Source of the DNA: Bodonicaedibacter sp963693005 | GTDB taxonomy: Bacteria > Pseudomonadota > Alphaproteobacteria > UBA6184 | Assembly (NCBI GenBank): GCA_963693005.1 | Contig: OY843726.1 | Coordinates: forward strand, 1 to 64,000 | DNA length: 64,000 nucleotides | Reading direction: 5' to 3' | In this document: piece by piece, positions 26,733 through 36,079 of the stretch | Layout: every line of letters starts with the position of its first letter | Position numbering within the stretch: position 1 is the stretch's first letter | Notes under the pieces: model-generated | Seen by the model: the letters and a program-made list of their open reading frames with translations, nothing else | What the model was told of the DNA's origin: nothing | Databases searched by the model: none | Program-made: the position numbers and the translations under genes

Positions 26733-28088
26733 GGCTTGAAACTTCTCTTGAAAACAATAAAAACGTGAGGGAGCTAAGCGAACGACAAGGCGTGCTTCGT
26801 CTGCGTTATACTCTTCTGAAATGATCTTGCTGTGCCGTTTTAACCAAGAAATTGCGGCTCCTTGGTGCATTTTTAAGGTTACACAATATGACTTGTGGCT
26901 CTTGCTTAATAGATCATCAATGAGTTGTAGAAGCTCATTGATTCCCTCGTGTGTTAAGGCTGAAGTAAACTTAGAGTCTGGATTGGCAGAAATTAACGCC
27001 TCACGACTTTCTCTAGATAAAGTGTCTGCCTTATTAAAAACGGGAATAATTTTTTCAGGCTTGTAACTATCGCTTTCTATAAGGATATTTTGCACAAGCT
27101 CTAAGACCTCTAGTTCATGCTCTTTCACTTGAGGGGAAGTAATATCCTGTATATGTAAGATGATGTCTGCATCTAAAGTTTCTTCTAGAGTGCTTTGAAA
27201 TGCCGCTATTAACTGAGGAGGTAAGTCAGATATAAAGCCAACAGTATCAGATAAGATGGCGGTTCGACCAGACGGCAGTTTAAATTTTCGTCGTGTTGTA
27301 TCTAGTGTAGCAAATAGTAGGTCTTTTGTAAAAATGTCAGAATGAGTTAGAGAGTTGAACAGCGTAGATTTTCCAGCATTTGTATAGCCAATAAGTGCTA
27401 TTGTAGGGGTTTCAGAGCGATCTCGAGATTTTTTTTGTAGTTTGCGGGTATTATTAAGCTTTTCAAGTTTTAACTCTAGGCGCTGGATCTTTGCATTTAA
27501 CATGCGTTTGTCCATTTCCAACTGGGATTCTCCTGGGCCACCAATAAACCCTAAACTTCCTCGTTGGCGTTCAAGATGAGTCCACATGCGAACTAAGCGA
27601 GTTTTTTCATAGTTAAGGGCGGCAAGCGAGACCTGTAATCGGCCACTAGCTGTTTTAGCACGATTTGCAAAGATTTCAATGATTAGGCCAGGTCTATCAT
27701 AAACCTTCACTTCGAGGGCTTTTTCAAGGTTGCGTTGTTGTAGTCCGGATAAAAATGAGTCCAGAAATATGAATTTAGACCCTGTGCGTTGAAGCTCAAT
27801 TTTCAACTCTTCCAGCTGGCCTTCACCAATAAGCGTCGAAGACCTTAGCTTCTTGAGAAAGAGTGTATTGCTTCCAGATACAGTATAACCCAGAGCTTCT
27901 ACGAGACCGCTGCTTTCTTTCAGTCGTGAATTTGTATCCTTTACGTGGGACTCAGGGTAGTGAACGTAAGTTGTCCAGCAATGTGGCTTAGTGTCAGAGT
28001 TCGTATCTGACACTAAGGATTGATTGTTTAACAATAGAGTGAAGTCATCGTATTCTTTGTTAGTCGGTTTCTTCGTTGGAAGGTGCAT
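26718..28088 (-). CDS. hflX: GTPase HflX
   Basis: The 456-residue GTPase splits stalled or hibernating ribosomes. The N-terminal HflX domain (SGLVEALGYTVSG, FLDSFLSGLQQRNLE, VYDRPGLIIEIFANRA) is followed by a glycine-rich GFIGGPGESQLEMDKR and the G domain: IALIGYTNAGKSTLFNS near 232-248, DTVGFISDLPPQLI, and NKAD. Its start overlaps the end of hfq by 29 nt, the classic hfq-hflX pair, so translation is probably coupled. Confidence 0.95.
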   Translation of the reverse strand: MHLPTKKPTNKEYDDFTLLLNNQSLVSDTNSDTKPHCWTTYVHYPESHVKDTNSRLKESSGLVEALGYTVSGSNTLFLKKLRSSTLIGEGQLEELKIELQRTGSKFIFLDSFLSGLQQRNLEKALEVKVYDRPGLIIEIFANRAKTASGRLQVSLAALNYEKTRLVRMWTHLERQRGSLGFIGGPGESQLEMDKRMLNAKIQRLELKLEKLNNTRKLQKKSRDRSETPTIALIGYTNAGKSTLFNSLTHSDIFTKDLLFATLDTTRRKFKLPSGRTAILSDTVGFISDLPPQLIAAFQSTLEETLDADIILHIQDITSPQVKEHELEVLELVQNILIESDSYKPEKIIPVFNKADTLSRESREALISANPDSKFTSALTHEGINELLQLIDDLLSKSHKSYCVTLKMHQGAAISWLKRHSKIISEEYNADEARLVVRLAPSRFYCFQEKFQAKNTS

Positions 28089-28317
28089 TTAATACAAACG
28101 GGTTTAATGGCATTACTGTTGATATAGCATGTTTGTATATCAATTGCGAATGATCATCTCTACGCAATAGCATAGAAAAGTTATCAAACCAGGTAATCGT
28201 ACCTTGTAATTTCACTCCATTAACAAGAAAAACTACAACTGAGGCTTTGTCTTTTCGAAGGGTGTTCAGGAATAAATCTTGAACGTTTGGTGTTTTTTCA
28301 TTTATTTTTGTTGACAT
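28060..28317 (-). CDS. hfq: RNA chaperone Hfq
   Basis: The 85-residue Sm-like protein forms hexameric rings that pair small RNAs with mRNAs. Sm1 motif: QDLFLNTLRKDKASVVVFLVNGVKLQGTI region; Sm2: LIYKHAISTVMP, with the K-H pair. The C-terminal tail is short, as in alphaproteobacteria. A good promoter lies 120 nt upstream at 28437-28465. Confidence 0.96.
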   Translation of the reverse strand: MSTKINEKTPNVQDLFLNTLRKDKASVVVFLVNGVKLQGTITWFDNFSMLLRRDDHSQLIYKHAISTVMPLNPFVLNAPSNEETD

Positions 28318-28436
28318 TTTCTTTAAATCCTTATTGATTTTTGTAAGCTTTGAACTTAAAACCTTGGGTGTTAGGTTAGTTCAAAAAAGTAAACAATCCC
28401 CAAAGTCCTGAGGGACTATTTTTTGTCTACAGAGGC

Positions 28437-28465
28437 CTAATAACACAATAAGCCGCACAAGTCAA
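28437..28465 (-). promoter_or_regulatory. Putative hfq-hflX promoter
   Basis: On the minus strand TTGACT (28465-28460), a 17-nt spacer and TATTAG (28442-28437). The -35 hexamer contains the TGA stop of the upstream MFS gene, so hfq has its own promoter at the very end of that gene. Confidence 0.6.
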
Positions 28466-29718
28466 GCTTTTGTACGTCTTGATATTTTTTTTACAACTCT
28501 CGACCTGGATATATAAAGTGCCACAATTAAGTTGATAGCAAATAATACTCCAAGAGTTAACGCAAAGGAAAGATTTTGCGCTGAAAGTGAGTATTGTGGA
28601 ACTGAATGTATATCTAAAGCTCCATCCCAGGAGTAGTTTAGAATAAAGCCAATGCATTGATTGATAATTGCTCCACCAAACATATTGAAAGTATTAATGA
28701 TGCTAATAGTAAGGCCAGAGGTTTCTTTGCTTGTCCAAAAAGAAGCTGCTGAAAACACTAGCATAATCCCTCCAGAGAAGAGGCCTAATAGAAATAGAAC
28801 TAGCTTACTGGCAAAAAACGAAAGCCATTCAAAATAAACAAAGGTAAAAAACAAAACAAACAAGGCAGTGGCGCATAGTTTTATTCCAATAAAAACGCGC
28901 GTTTTAGTAGAGAAATACCACGGAAGAAGCAGACTTCCAATAGCCAGTCCTATGTACATTAGCATTGAGGCGGAAGCGGCATCAATGCGAGAAATACTAA
29001 ATCGTTTTTCTAAATAAGCAGTTCCCCATAGATCAGTAAAAACATTGAGTGAAGAAAAAAAACCGAGACCGAGAAGTCCGTAGATATATACAAATTTATT
29101 TGAAAAAACATCGCGTAACGCTGGGAAATTTAAGAGTTCTTTAGATTTTGGAGAGGGGGTGTTTTGAATGTTAAGCAAGATTAAGAGTACTACTACACAT
29201 CCAATCCCACCAAGAATTAGGATAGAGATTCTCCACCCTAAGGCATCTAGCATAGATACTATGATATTTCCTGTAAGAAGGGCTCCAAATGTTCCCATAG
29301 TTAGAGTAATTCCCATATAAACACCACGGTGTCCTGCCGGTATATAGTCAGAGCATATTTTTAAGGAGCACATAAAGATAGGTGCCGCACCAGCGCCCAT
29401 CAATACTCTGCCAAGTTGTACTGCCCATAACGCATTAGCCAGGAAAGAGATAAAGCTACCAAGAATACAGAAAGATATTGCCGTAATAGAAATTTTTCTT
29501 AACCCTAGTCGGCCAACGATACTTCCTAAGGGGATTTGCAAAGCACCATATGCGACTAAGTATAAAGATCCTAATGTTGCAAAATCTGTTGCAGAAAGGA
29601 GCAAGTCAGTTCGCAGTTCATGCTCTGCTACACTGGGAAAGACGCGCAACATATATACATACATATAAAATAGTGATAGAGAAAACCAAGCAAGTTTCGG
29701 CGAGGTTAGTTTTTGCAT
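28462..29718 (-). CDS. MFS transporter
   Basis: The 418-residue protein has about 12 hydrophobic helices and is a major facilitator permease of the inner membrane. GSIVGRLGLRKISITAISF carries the loop 2-3 signature (G-x3-D/G-R-x-G-R/K) in modified form, and RVLMGAGAAPIFMCSLKICS resembles motif B. The N-terminus, with LFYMYVYMLRVFPSVAEHEL before a cytoplasmic loop, is typical of anion or sugar-phosphate-like members; the substrate is unknown. It has its own promoter, and a 26-bp tandem duplication forms its leader. Confidence 0.85.
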   Translation of the reverse strand: MQKLTSPKLAWFSLSLFYMYVYMLRVFPSVAEHELRTDLLLSATDFATLGSLYLVAYGALQIPLGSIVGRLGLRKISITAISFCILGSFISFLANALWAVQLGRVLMGAGAAPIFMCSLKICSDYIPAGHRGVYMGITLTMGTFGALLTGNIIVSMLDALGWRISILILGGIGCVVVLLILLNIQNTPSPKSKELLNFPALRDVFSNKFVYIYGLLGLGFFSSLNVFTDLWGTAYLEKRFSISRIDAASASMLMYIGLAIGSLLLPWYFSTKTRVFIGIKLCATALFVLFFTFVYFEWLSFFASKLVLFLLGLFSGGIMLVFSAASFWTSKETSGLTISIINTFNMFGGAIINQCIGFILNYSWDGALDIHSVPQYSLSAQNLSFALTLGVLFAINLIVALYISRSRVVKKISRRTKA

Positions 29719-29768
29719 TTTAGAGTTTCTTTCTGTATGTGTATTTTAGAGTTTCTTTCTGTATGTGT
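29717..29768. repeat. 26-bp tandem duplication at the MFS start
   Basis: Two exact copies of a 26-bp unit (29717-29742 and 29743-29768) lie end to end, followed by ATTT of a third. The duplicated DNA is the untranslated leader and the first bases of the MFS start codon region on the minus strand. Confidence 0.95.
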
Positions 29769-29779
29769 ATTTAAGGTAG

Positions 29780-29807
29780 ATCATACGTTAATTTGGAAAA
29801 AAGTCAA
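29780..29807 (-). promoter_or_regulatory. Putative MFS promoter
   Basis: On the minus strand TTGACT (29807-29802), a 16-nt spacer and TATGAT (29785-29780). It overlaps the region just after the tilS stop. Confidence 0.6.
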
Positions 29808-29812
29808 AAATA

Positions 29813-31003
29813 CTATATATGCTGGTAAGGGGGCAAGTGACTGAAGGCATTGCCTTTTGGTATAAAAGGCAGGGATAAAAAGATATGATAAGGCAAATCT
29901 TTCTTTGTAATTATTGGCTTAATAAGAGGCCAGTGCTTTTTTCCAATTGAGGAGATATCTCGGCCTATAAAGTTGGGTAATTTAAATCGATTATCATAGA
30001 TAGCATTGTTTTGTAATTTTTCATTGGGACATTTTCCCCATTCGCGACAAATATAGATATTTTTGTTGTAGTTTTGCCAATAGCATCCGGCCCAAGTGAA
30101 AGGCTTAAATGAGTCACTGGTAAGAGTTTTGTAAGGAGAGAGTAAGTTGTTTCTAATATGTGCTGGCGAGATGTCTGTTCCACGTACAAATGAGGCAAGC
30201 TTTAGCATAATTCGTCGAGCTAGTTCGGTTGGCACCTGTTTTAGTTCTGCAAAAGAGCAAGATGCAAATTTTAGCTGTATATCCAGCTGAGCATGGGTTT
30301 TTAACCATTGATTAGTCGACCACTCTAAAGCAACATTCGCCTCAGTAAGTTTTTGGCAAGTTTTTCCGATGGCGGAATTAAACAAACCTATTCTTTCTAA
30401 AGAATCAGCGTGTTTTCTCCAGCGATTGCGTTCATATTTGTCGTTTTGATTAGAAGGATCTTCAATCCAATCTTGGTTTTGTGCAGTTAGATATTTTTTC
30501 AATTCATTGGGGCAAATATTCAATAAAGGACGGTATAAGAAAACCTTATTATATTCAGTTTTTTCCTGCATGCCACTCAATCCAGTGAGACCACTAGATT
30601 TAGATAATCTCATGAAAAATGTTTCGGCTTGGTCAGACTGGTGATGGGCTGCGAAAAGATGCTGAATAGAGTTGAACTGGCAGTACTCAGTAAGTAACTC
30701 ATATCTAGATGTACGAGCTAGTGACTGATTGATGTGCTCCGGCCTGAGTTTCCAAGTTAAAGTATGATGTTCTACTTCGAGTTTAGATAACCACTGATGA
30801 ACTTGTGCTGCTTCGGCAGCCGACTCTGAACGCATTTGATGGTCAACAGTTAGGGCGACTAGGTGGATGTTTCTTTGTTTTGCCCAGGTCTTTAATAGTA
30901 GACACAAAGCCATGCTATCCGCACCACCAGAGACTGCAATTGCAATAGAGCGGGTTTCTTTAGGTATGGTTTGGTCTAACTTTGATGCGAGGTTGAGGTT
31001 CAT
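29813..31003 (-). CDS. tilS: tRNA(Ile)-lysidine synthase
   Basis: The 396-residue enzyme attaches lysine to C34 of tRNA-Ile(CAU) using ATP, an essential step for reading AUA. The N-terminal PP-loop AVSGGADSMALC has SGGADS at residues 25-30, followed by HHQSDQAETFFMRL and SGLSGMQ-type elements (SSGLTGLSGM) typical of TilS. The C-terminal substrate-binding region is diverged. It follows secB on the minus strand but a terminator lies between them. Confidence 0.94.
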   Translation of the reverse strand: MNLNLASKLDQTIPKETRSIAIAVSGGADSMALCLLLKTWAKQRNIHLVALTVDHQMRSESAAEAAQVHQWLSKLEVEHHTLTWKLRPEHINQSLARTSRYELLTEYCQFNSIQHLFAAHHQSDQAETFFMRLSKSSGLTGLSGMQEKTEYNKVFLYRPLLNICPNELKKYLTAQNQDWIEDPSNQNDKYERNRWRKHADSLERIGLFNSAIGKTCQKLTEANVALEWSTNQWLKTHAQLDIQLKFASCSFAELKQVPTELARRIMLKLASFVRGTDISPAHIRNNLLSPYKTLTSDSFKPFTWAGCYWQNYNKNIYICREWGKCPNEKLQNNAIYDNRFKLPNFIGRDISSIGKKHWPLIKPIITKKDLPYHIFLSLPFIPKGNAFSHLPPYQHI

Positions 31004-31044
31004 ACAAATGTTATACAGCTATCACGAGCGAGAGTGAAGTAGAA

Positions 31045-31070
31045 AGAAGGCTCCAATAAGAGCCCTCCAA
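31045..31070 (-). terminator. Probable terminator after secB
   Basis: Read on the minus strand, GGCTC and GAGCC form a short stem across about 6 nt, followed by TTCTTTCT. It is 15-40 nt after the secB stop. The stem is short, so this is moderate evidence. Confidence 0.45.
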
Positions 31071-31082
31071 TTCAAGGATTAA

Positions 31083-31550
31083 TTATGCGTTGCCCTTAGG
31101 CTCAGAAGCCATTTGTTCTAAGCGTAGGCGGTAAAGGTCTGCAAAGTCTACTGGTTTAAGTAGTAGTGGAGGGAATCCTCCATCACGCGTAATGTCGGAT
31201 ACAATGTTTCGCACATAAGGAAATAAAATTCGTGGGCATTCAATCATGAGAACTGGGTGTAGAAGGTTCTTTTCCAAATTTTTAATTGTAAACACTCCAG
31301 AATAAGTAAGATCGAACATAAAGACATCAGCATTATCTTTTGTACCTTTAGCTTGTACTACTAAACTCACTTCATGAGTGTCGGCTGCTTCTAAGGCTTG
31401 ATGGTTGACGTTAATCTTAATATCAATTTCAGGAAGATTATCCTGAGCTTGTAGCATTTTCAAAATTTGGGGATTCTCAAAAGATAAATCTTTAATGAAT
31501 TGTGCATTTACATCTAGTTGCATGTTTGCAAGTTGTTGTTCGTTAGACAT
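31083..31550 (-). CDS. secB: Protein-export chaperone SecB
   Basis: The 155-residue tetrameric chaperone keeps preproteins unfolded and hands them to SecA. NAQFIKDLSFENP and the IECPRILFPYVRNIVSDITRDGGFPPLLL block are diagnostic. SecB is expected in an organism with the many signal-peptide proteins seen here. It lies 18 nt downstream of gltX on the same strand. Confidence 0.96.
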   Translation of the reverse strand: MSNEQQLANMQLDVNAQFIKDLSFENPQILKMLQAQDNLPEIDIKINVNHQALEAADTHEVSLVVQAKGTKDNADVFMFDLTYSGVFTIKNLEKNLLHPVLMIECPRILFPYVRNIVSDITRDGGFPPLLLKPVDFADLYRLRLEQMASEPKGNA

Positions 31551-31568
31551 AGTTTTTTTTCCTTAGTT

Positions 31569-32951
31569 TTATAGGTTGATTATGTGTTGAAATCGTTTTT
31601 TTGTGAGGTCTCTTCCAATGATGGCGGCGACCTCAAAAACACTGGGCGAAACAGTTGATCCGGTTAAAGCTGCGCGAATAGGTTGAGCAACTGCGCCGAG
31701 CTTTAGGGAGTTGGCTTCAGCAAAATCTTTTGCCCATTCGTGAAGTGAGGCTTCTTCCCAGATGCTGACCTGCAACATTTTATCCATTAACTGCTTCAAA
31801 AAATCTTTGTTAGATAAAAATTTTAAGGCTTTCTCGGTATAAGAAATGGGGGTGTCCCAAATATAAATTTGAGCGCTTTCCCATAGTTCAATGAGCGTTT
31901 TCGACCGTTCTTTTAAGCCGGTTAAGCCGTGTAAAATGCGTGTTGATTGTAATGGGGAGCTGATTGAGTAGGTTTCTTGTAAGATAGATAAAAGCCGTTC
32001 GTTGCTAGACGTCTTTAAGTAGTGGCCATTTAAATTAGTGAGCTTAACCATGTCAAATCGAGCTGAAGATTTTCCGATTGAGCTGCCGTCAAACCATTCA
32101 ATTGCTTTTTGAGTGGAGAAAATTTCCTCATCCCCATGAGACCAACTAAGTCGAGCTAAATAGTTTCTGAGTGCCTCAGGAAGAAACCCCATTCCTTGAT
32201 AAGCTTCGACACCCAAGGCTCCATGGCGTTTTGAAAGTTTTGCGCCGTCTTGACCATGAATTAAAGGAATATGACTAAAGCTAGGAGCTGGCCAGCCCAA
32301 AGATTCATAAAGTTGTTTTTGTCGGAAGGTATTGGTTAAATGGTCATCTCCCCTAATAACATGAGAAACTTTCATGTCATGATCATCCACTACGACAGCC
32401 AGCATATATGTAGGTGTGCCATCGCTACGAACCAAGATCATATCATCCAGCTGATTGTTTTGTACGGTTACCATACCCTGAACGCTATCGTGAATTTCGG
32501 TATGACCGTTTCGGGGCATTTTTAATCGTATTACAGGTTTTCTGTCCGAGGGGGCATGGCTAGGATCTCGATCTCTCCAGCGTCCATCGTATATAGGTGG
32601 TCGTCCTTCAGTTTTTGCTAAGTCTTTCATTTCAGCAAGTTCTTTGGGTGAGCAATAACAATAGTAGGCTTTGCCTTCGTTTAGAAGAGTCCGAGCAATC
32701 TCCACATGGCGTGTAGCATTTGAATTCTGAAACACTGGGTCATTATCCCAGTCAAGGCCTAACCACTGCAAACCTTTTAAAATAGCGTCTATAGCTTCTT
32801 GAGTAGATCTAGAGCGATCGGTATCTTCTATGCGCAACAAAAATTTTCCGCCGTAGTGACGTGCAAATAGCCAATTAAATAAGGCCGTTCTAGCTCCACC
32901 TATGTGTAAAAACCCCGTAGGACTGGGGGCAAAGCGTGTAATGACTGACAT
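31569..32951 (-). CDS. gltX: Glutamyl-tRNA synthetase
   Basis: The 460-residue class I enzyme charges tRNA-Glu (and often tRNA-Gln in bacteria that use transamidation). RFAPSPTGFLHIGGARTALF contains the HIGH motif near residues 16-19, and KLSKRHG near residue 237 is the KMSKS motif. The length fits alphaproteobacterial GltX; many relatives carry two copies, so a second may exist outside the window. It leads the gltX-secB pair on the minus strand. Confidence 0.95.
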   Translation of the reverse strand: MSVITRFAPSPTGFLHIGGARTALFNWLFARHYGGKFLLRIEDTDRSRSTQEAIDAILKGLQWLGLDWDNDPVFQNSNATRHVEIARTLLNEGKAYYCYCSPKELAEMKDLAKTEGRPPIYDGRWRDRDPSHAPSDRKPVIRLKMPRNGHTEIHDSVQGMVTVQNNQLDDMILVRSDGTPTYMLAVVVDDHDMKVSHVIRGDDHLTNTFRQKQLYESLGWPAPSFSHIPLIHGQDGAKLSKRHGALGVEAYQGMGFLPEALRNYLARLSWSHGDEEIFSTQKAIEWFDGSSIGKSSARFDMVKLTNLNGHYLKTSSNERLLSILQETYSISSPLQSTRILHGLTGLKERSKTLIELWESAQIYIWDTPISYTEKALKFLSNKDFLKQLMDKMLQVSIWEEASLHEWAKDFAEANSLKLGAVAQPIRAALTGSTVSPSVFEVAAIIGRDLTKKRFQHIINL

Positions 32952-33184
32952 AAGTACTCCATTTAGGATGAAAACATAGCATTTTTTTGATCAATTCTCA
33001 ATCGTTGGATGAAGATGGTTTTAGTTGCTGGTCTGTTGTGTGAGCAAAGATGGTGGAACTGAATGTACATGCAAGAGGCTGGTTTAAATAGAGAAAATAC
33101 CCTAGAATAAAATTGTGTTGCATTTTGTTAAGCTTTTTTTTACGCTTCACACGCAATCTATATAGAAAAAATCAGAGGTGTTGA
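32952..33184. other. Divergent promoter region gltX / pdhA
   Basis: This 233-bp gap separates divergent gltX and pdhA. A TATATA sits about 20 nt before the pdhA ATG with an AGAGGTG ribosome-binding site, but no clear -35 box could be fixed. No RNA gene or ORF was seen. Confidence 0.4.
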
Positions 33185-34168
33185 ATGGCTGTATCAAAAG
33201 CCAAAATTTCCAAAGCAGATGCATTAAAGTACTATGAAGACATGTTGTTGATTCGTCGGTTTGAGGAGCGGTCTGCGCAACTATATGGCATGGGACTGAT
33301 AGGTGGTTTTTGTCATCTGTATATTGGTCAAGAAGCAGTGGTTGTTGGTGTTCAATCTGAGTTAACTCCCCAAGATGCAGTGATTACCGCGTATCGAGAT
33401 CATGGGCATATGTTGGCTTGCGGTATGGACCCTAAGGGTGTCATGGCTGAGTTAACCGGGCGTGAGGGAGGCTTCTCAAGGGGGAAGGGCGGCTCCATGC
33501 ATATGTTTAGCAGAGAAAAAAACTTTTATGGAGGCCATGGTATAGTTGGTGCTCAAATTCCTCTGGGTGCCGGGTTGGCTTTTGCACAAAAATACAAGAA
33601 GACAAATGGAATTTCAGTCGCCTATATGGGTGACGGGGCCTCTCATCAGGGGCAAGTATATGAGTCGTTTAACATGGCTTCCTTATGGAAACTTCCTGCG
33701 CTATTTATTATAGAAAACAATGAATATGCAATGGGTACGTCAGTTTCTAGAGGGTCGTCGGTTCCTGATTTATATGTGCGTGGTGAGGGGTTTGGTATTC
33801 CATCAAAGCAAGTAGATGGAATGGATATTCTGAAAGTAAAGGCTGCCGCACATGAAGCAGTTGAACATATTCGCAGTGGAAAAGGACCGTATTTAATTGA
33901 ATTTAAAACGTATCGTTATCGAGGCCATTCTATGTCGGACCCAGCTACGTATCGCAGTAAGGAAGAAGTTGAAAACATAAAAGAGAACAAAGATCCTATT
34001 CAGGGGTTTTTGCTAGAGATGAGATCTGAACACAAAGTGTCTGATAAGGAGATATCTGAAATAGATGCGCGTGTAAAATCCGTGATGAAAGAGGTTGTTG
34101 AGTTTTCTAAATTATCACCAGAGCCAGATGCATCAGAGCTGTATACAGATATTTTAGTGGGAGAGTAA
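33185..34168 (+). CDS. pdhA: Pyruvate dehydrogenase E1 component, alpha subunit
   Basis: The 327-residue thiamine-diphosphate enzyme decarboxylates pyruvate with PdhB. MLLIRRFEERSAQLYGMGLI begins the domain; the ThDP/Mg motif runs from GDGASHQGQ to ENNEYAMGTS, and the phosphorylation-loop region YRYRGHSMSDPATYR is conserved. A separate alpha subunit is the alphaproteobacterial/mitochondrial type. It is 2 nt upstream of pdhB, so the two are co-translated. Confidence 0.96.
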   Translation: MAVSKAKISKADALKYYEDMLLIRRFEERSAQLYGMGLIGGFCHLYIGQEAVVVGVQSELTPQDAVITAYRDHGHMLACGMDPKGVMAELTGREGGFSRGKGGSMHMFSREKNFYGGHGIVGAQIPLGAGLAFAQKYKKTNGISVAYMGDGASHQGQVYESFNMASLWKLPALFIIENNEYAMGTSVSRGSSVPDLYVRGEGFGIPSKQVDGMDILKVKAAAHEAVEHIRSGKGPYLIEFKTYRYRGHSMSDPATYRSKEEVENIKENKDPIQGFLLEMRSEHKVSDKEISEIDARVKSVMKEVVEFSKLSPEPDASELYTDILVGE

Positions 34169-34170
34169 TA

Positions 34171-35157
34171 ATGGGCCAAGTAATAACAGTTCGTGAGGCA
34201 TTGCGAGATGCCATGGCTGAAGAAATGCGTAGAGATCCAGATGTGTTCGTAATGGGTGAAGAAGTTGCAGAATATCAGGGAGCATATAAAGTTACACAAG
34301 GTTTGCTGAACGAGTTTAGTGCTGAGCGTGTTATTGATACGCCGATTACGGAAATGGGTTTTGCTGGAGTTGGTGTGGGCGCCGGATTTATGGGGTTAAA
34401 ACCTATTGTTGAGTTTATGACGTTTAACTTTTCTATGCAGGCGATTGACCAAATTATAAACTCAGCAGCTAAGACCTTATATATGTCAGGTGGCCAAATG
34501 GGCTGTCCAATTGTATTTCGTGGCCCGAATGGTGCCGCATCTCGGGTGGGAGCTCAACATTCACAATGTTATGCTAGTTGGTATGCACACTGCCCTGGGT
34601 TGAAAGTAATTGCTCCTTATGATGCAGAAGATGCGAAAGGGTTGTTAAAGGCGGCTATTCGAGATCCAAATCCAGTTGTGTTTTTAGAAAATGAGATTAT
34701 GTATGGTCGTTCATTTGACGTGCCCGAGGATGAAGATTTTGTTTTGCCCATTGGAAAAGCAAAAATTATGAGAGAAGGGGAAGATGTAACAGTTGTTTCG
34801 TTTTCTCGACCTTTAGACTATGCGCTTGAGGCAGCTAAAGTTATGAAGGATCAATATAACAAAAGCGTTGAAGTAATTAACCTTCGCACGTTACGCCCAC
34901 TGGATATTGATACAATTGTACGCTCAGTTCAAAAAACAAACCGTATTGTTACATTAGAAGAGGGATGGCCATATTCGGGAATAGGTTCTGAGATAGCTGC
35001 TCAAATTATGGAGCATGCGTTTGATTATTTGGATGCTCCGGTCATACGTGTGACGGGTGAAGATGTTCCAATGCCATACGCTGCAAATTTAGAAAAATTG
35101 GCATTGCCTAACGTAGAGAAGTTAGTTAAAGCATTGAAACAGGTGTGCTATCTGTAA
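34171..35157 (+). CDS. pdhB: Pyruvate dehydrogenase E1 component, beta subunit
   Basis: The 328-residue partner of PdhA: REALRDAMAEEMRRDPDVFVMGEEVAEYQGAYKVTQGL-type opening, GVGVGAGFMGLKPIVEFMTFNF, and a C-terminal VTGEDVPMPYAANLE. Many alphaproteobacterial PdhB proteins carry an N-terminal lipoyl domain; this one lacks it and starts directly with the E1-beta domain, as in Rickettsiales-type forms. It is followed by an unrelated exported gene instead of pdhC. Confidence 0.95.
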   Translation: MGQVITVREALRDAMAEEMRRDPDVFVMGEEVAEYQGAYKVTQGLLNEFSAERVIDTPITEMGFAGVGVGAGFMGLKPIVEFMTFNFSMQAIDQIINSAAKTLYMSGGQMGCPIVFRGPNGAASRVGAQHSQCYASWYAHCPGLKVIAPYDAEDAKGLLKAAIRDPNPVVFLENEIMYGRSFDVPEDEDFVLPIGKAKIMREGEDVTVVSFSRPLDYALEAAKVMKDQYNKSVEVINLRTLRPLDIDTIVRSVQKTNRIVTLEEGWPYSGIGSEIAAQIMEHAFDYLDAPVIRVTGEDVPMPYAANLEKLALPNVEKLVKALKQVCYL

Positions 35158-35213
35158 TTAAGCCAGCTAATGTGCAGACATGACAAATATTCATAATAAA
35201 ATTATCTTGGCTC

Positions 35214-35242
35214 TTGAAAGTTGATTATGAAGTCCATATAAA
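35214..35242 (+). promoter_or_regulatory. Putative promoter of the exported hypothetical gene
   Basis: TTGAAA (35214-35219), a 17-nt spacer and TATAAA (35237-35242), a near-consensus sigma-70 promoter 31 nt before the ATG at 35273. Confidence 0.65.
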
Positions 35243-35272
35243 ACCTTCCTAACTATACAGGGAGAAAAAAAT

Positions 35273-35767
35273 ATGAATTTGTTTAAATTAACAGCTTTAG
35301 GGGCGTGTGTAGTATCTAATATGTATGCTGCTGGCGAAACTTCATTGTCGACGATGGAAGGTTCTGAAACCTCAGGAATAAAGACTACGGTACAATGGAC
35401 GTGTAAAAAAGACAGGGGCAACAATAAGCTCTCTGACGTTTCTCATCTGGATTTGGCTCATCAAAACAGCTTGGTTCCAGTGAAATTAGTTGAGTTTGCT
35501 GACTTTTTTAGAGTTTGTATGAGCTTTGAACATGACTCTAATGATTACTCACCAGAAGGCTTGTATGCTCAGGCTTGGGAAAAAGATGATTCCTCCCCAG
35601 CTTTGCAAGTTTTAGGCAAAAAAAAGTCCGTTCAAGGTGGGATTGATCAATTGCTTGAAGCATCTGAAACGCCAATGCCCTCTTGGAAAAAGAAAGAAAG
35701 TCTGCCTTGGGCAAAAGCTAAAGATTCCGAATTAGGAGATTTATGGTTGTTTAGCCAGGGGGACTAA
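35273..35767 (+). CDS. Exported hypothetical protein inserted in the pdh cluster
   Basis: The 164-residue protein has a short signal peptide (MNLFKLTALGACVVSNMYAAG). The mature part contains two cysteines (TVQWTCKK and RVCMSFEHD) that could form a disulfide and a lysine/tryptophan-rich end. No family is recognised. It has its own near-consensus promoter and two terminators, so it is an independent transcription unit separating pdhB from pdhC. It is probably periplasmic or secreted. Confidence 0.6.
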   Translation: MNLFKLTALGACVVSNMYAAGETSLSTMEGSETSGIKTTVQWTCKKDRGNNKLSDVSHLDLAHQNSLVPVKLVEFADFFRVCMSFEHDSNDYSPEGLYAQAWEKDDSSPALQVLGKKKSVQGGIDQLLEASETPMPSWKKKESLPWAKAKDSELGDLWLFSQGD

Positions 35768-35817
35768 TATTAGACTTTAAATGTGGTTCTTAGATTGATA
35801 AGTCGTTAATATTTTCA

Positions 35818-35853
35818 AAATACCCTAGGCCTAAGCTTATGCCTAGGGTATTT
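35818..35853 (+). terminator. Terminator hairpin 1
   Basis: AAATACCCTAGGC (35818-35830) and GCCTAGGGTATTT (35841-35853) form a perfect 13-bp stem with a 10-nt loop. A and T flanks allow function on both strands. Confidence 0.75.
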
Positions 35854-35868
35854 GTTTGAAGCTGCTTC

Positions 35869-35893
35869 ACACAGTGATATGCTGTGTTTTTTT
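35869..35893 (+). terminator. Terminator hairpin 2
   Basis: ACACAG (35869-35874) pairs with CTGTGT (35882-35887) across 7 nt, followed by a run of six or more T. It is the second of two hairpins in tandem, giving tight separation from pdhC. The remaining 186 bp up to pdhC show no gene. Confidence 0.7.
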
Positions 35894-36079
35894 GTATTTA
35901 GGAGGCGCGTTGATTGGGGGGTAACTTTTGCTTCTCGTTTGATCAAAAGTCAACAGCTGCAGCACGAAAGGCCTTTAACTTATAGCCCTATCTAAAATCA
36001 AAGAAGTGAGTGCTTCTGTAGTTGCATTTCAAGCTAATTCATGCTGAAATGATTTTAATAATTTAGAGTAGTTGTTTTC

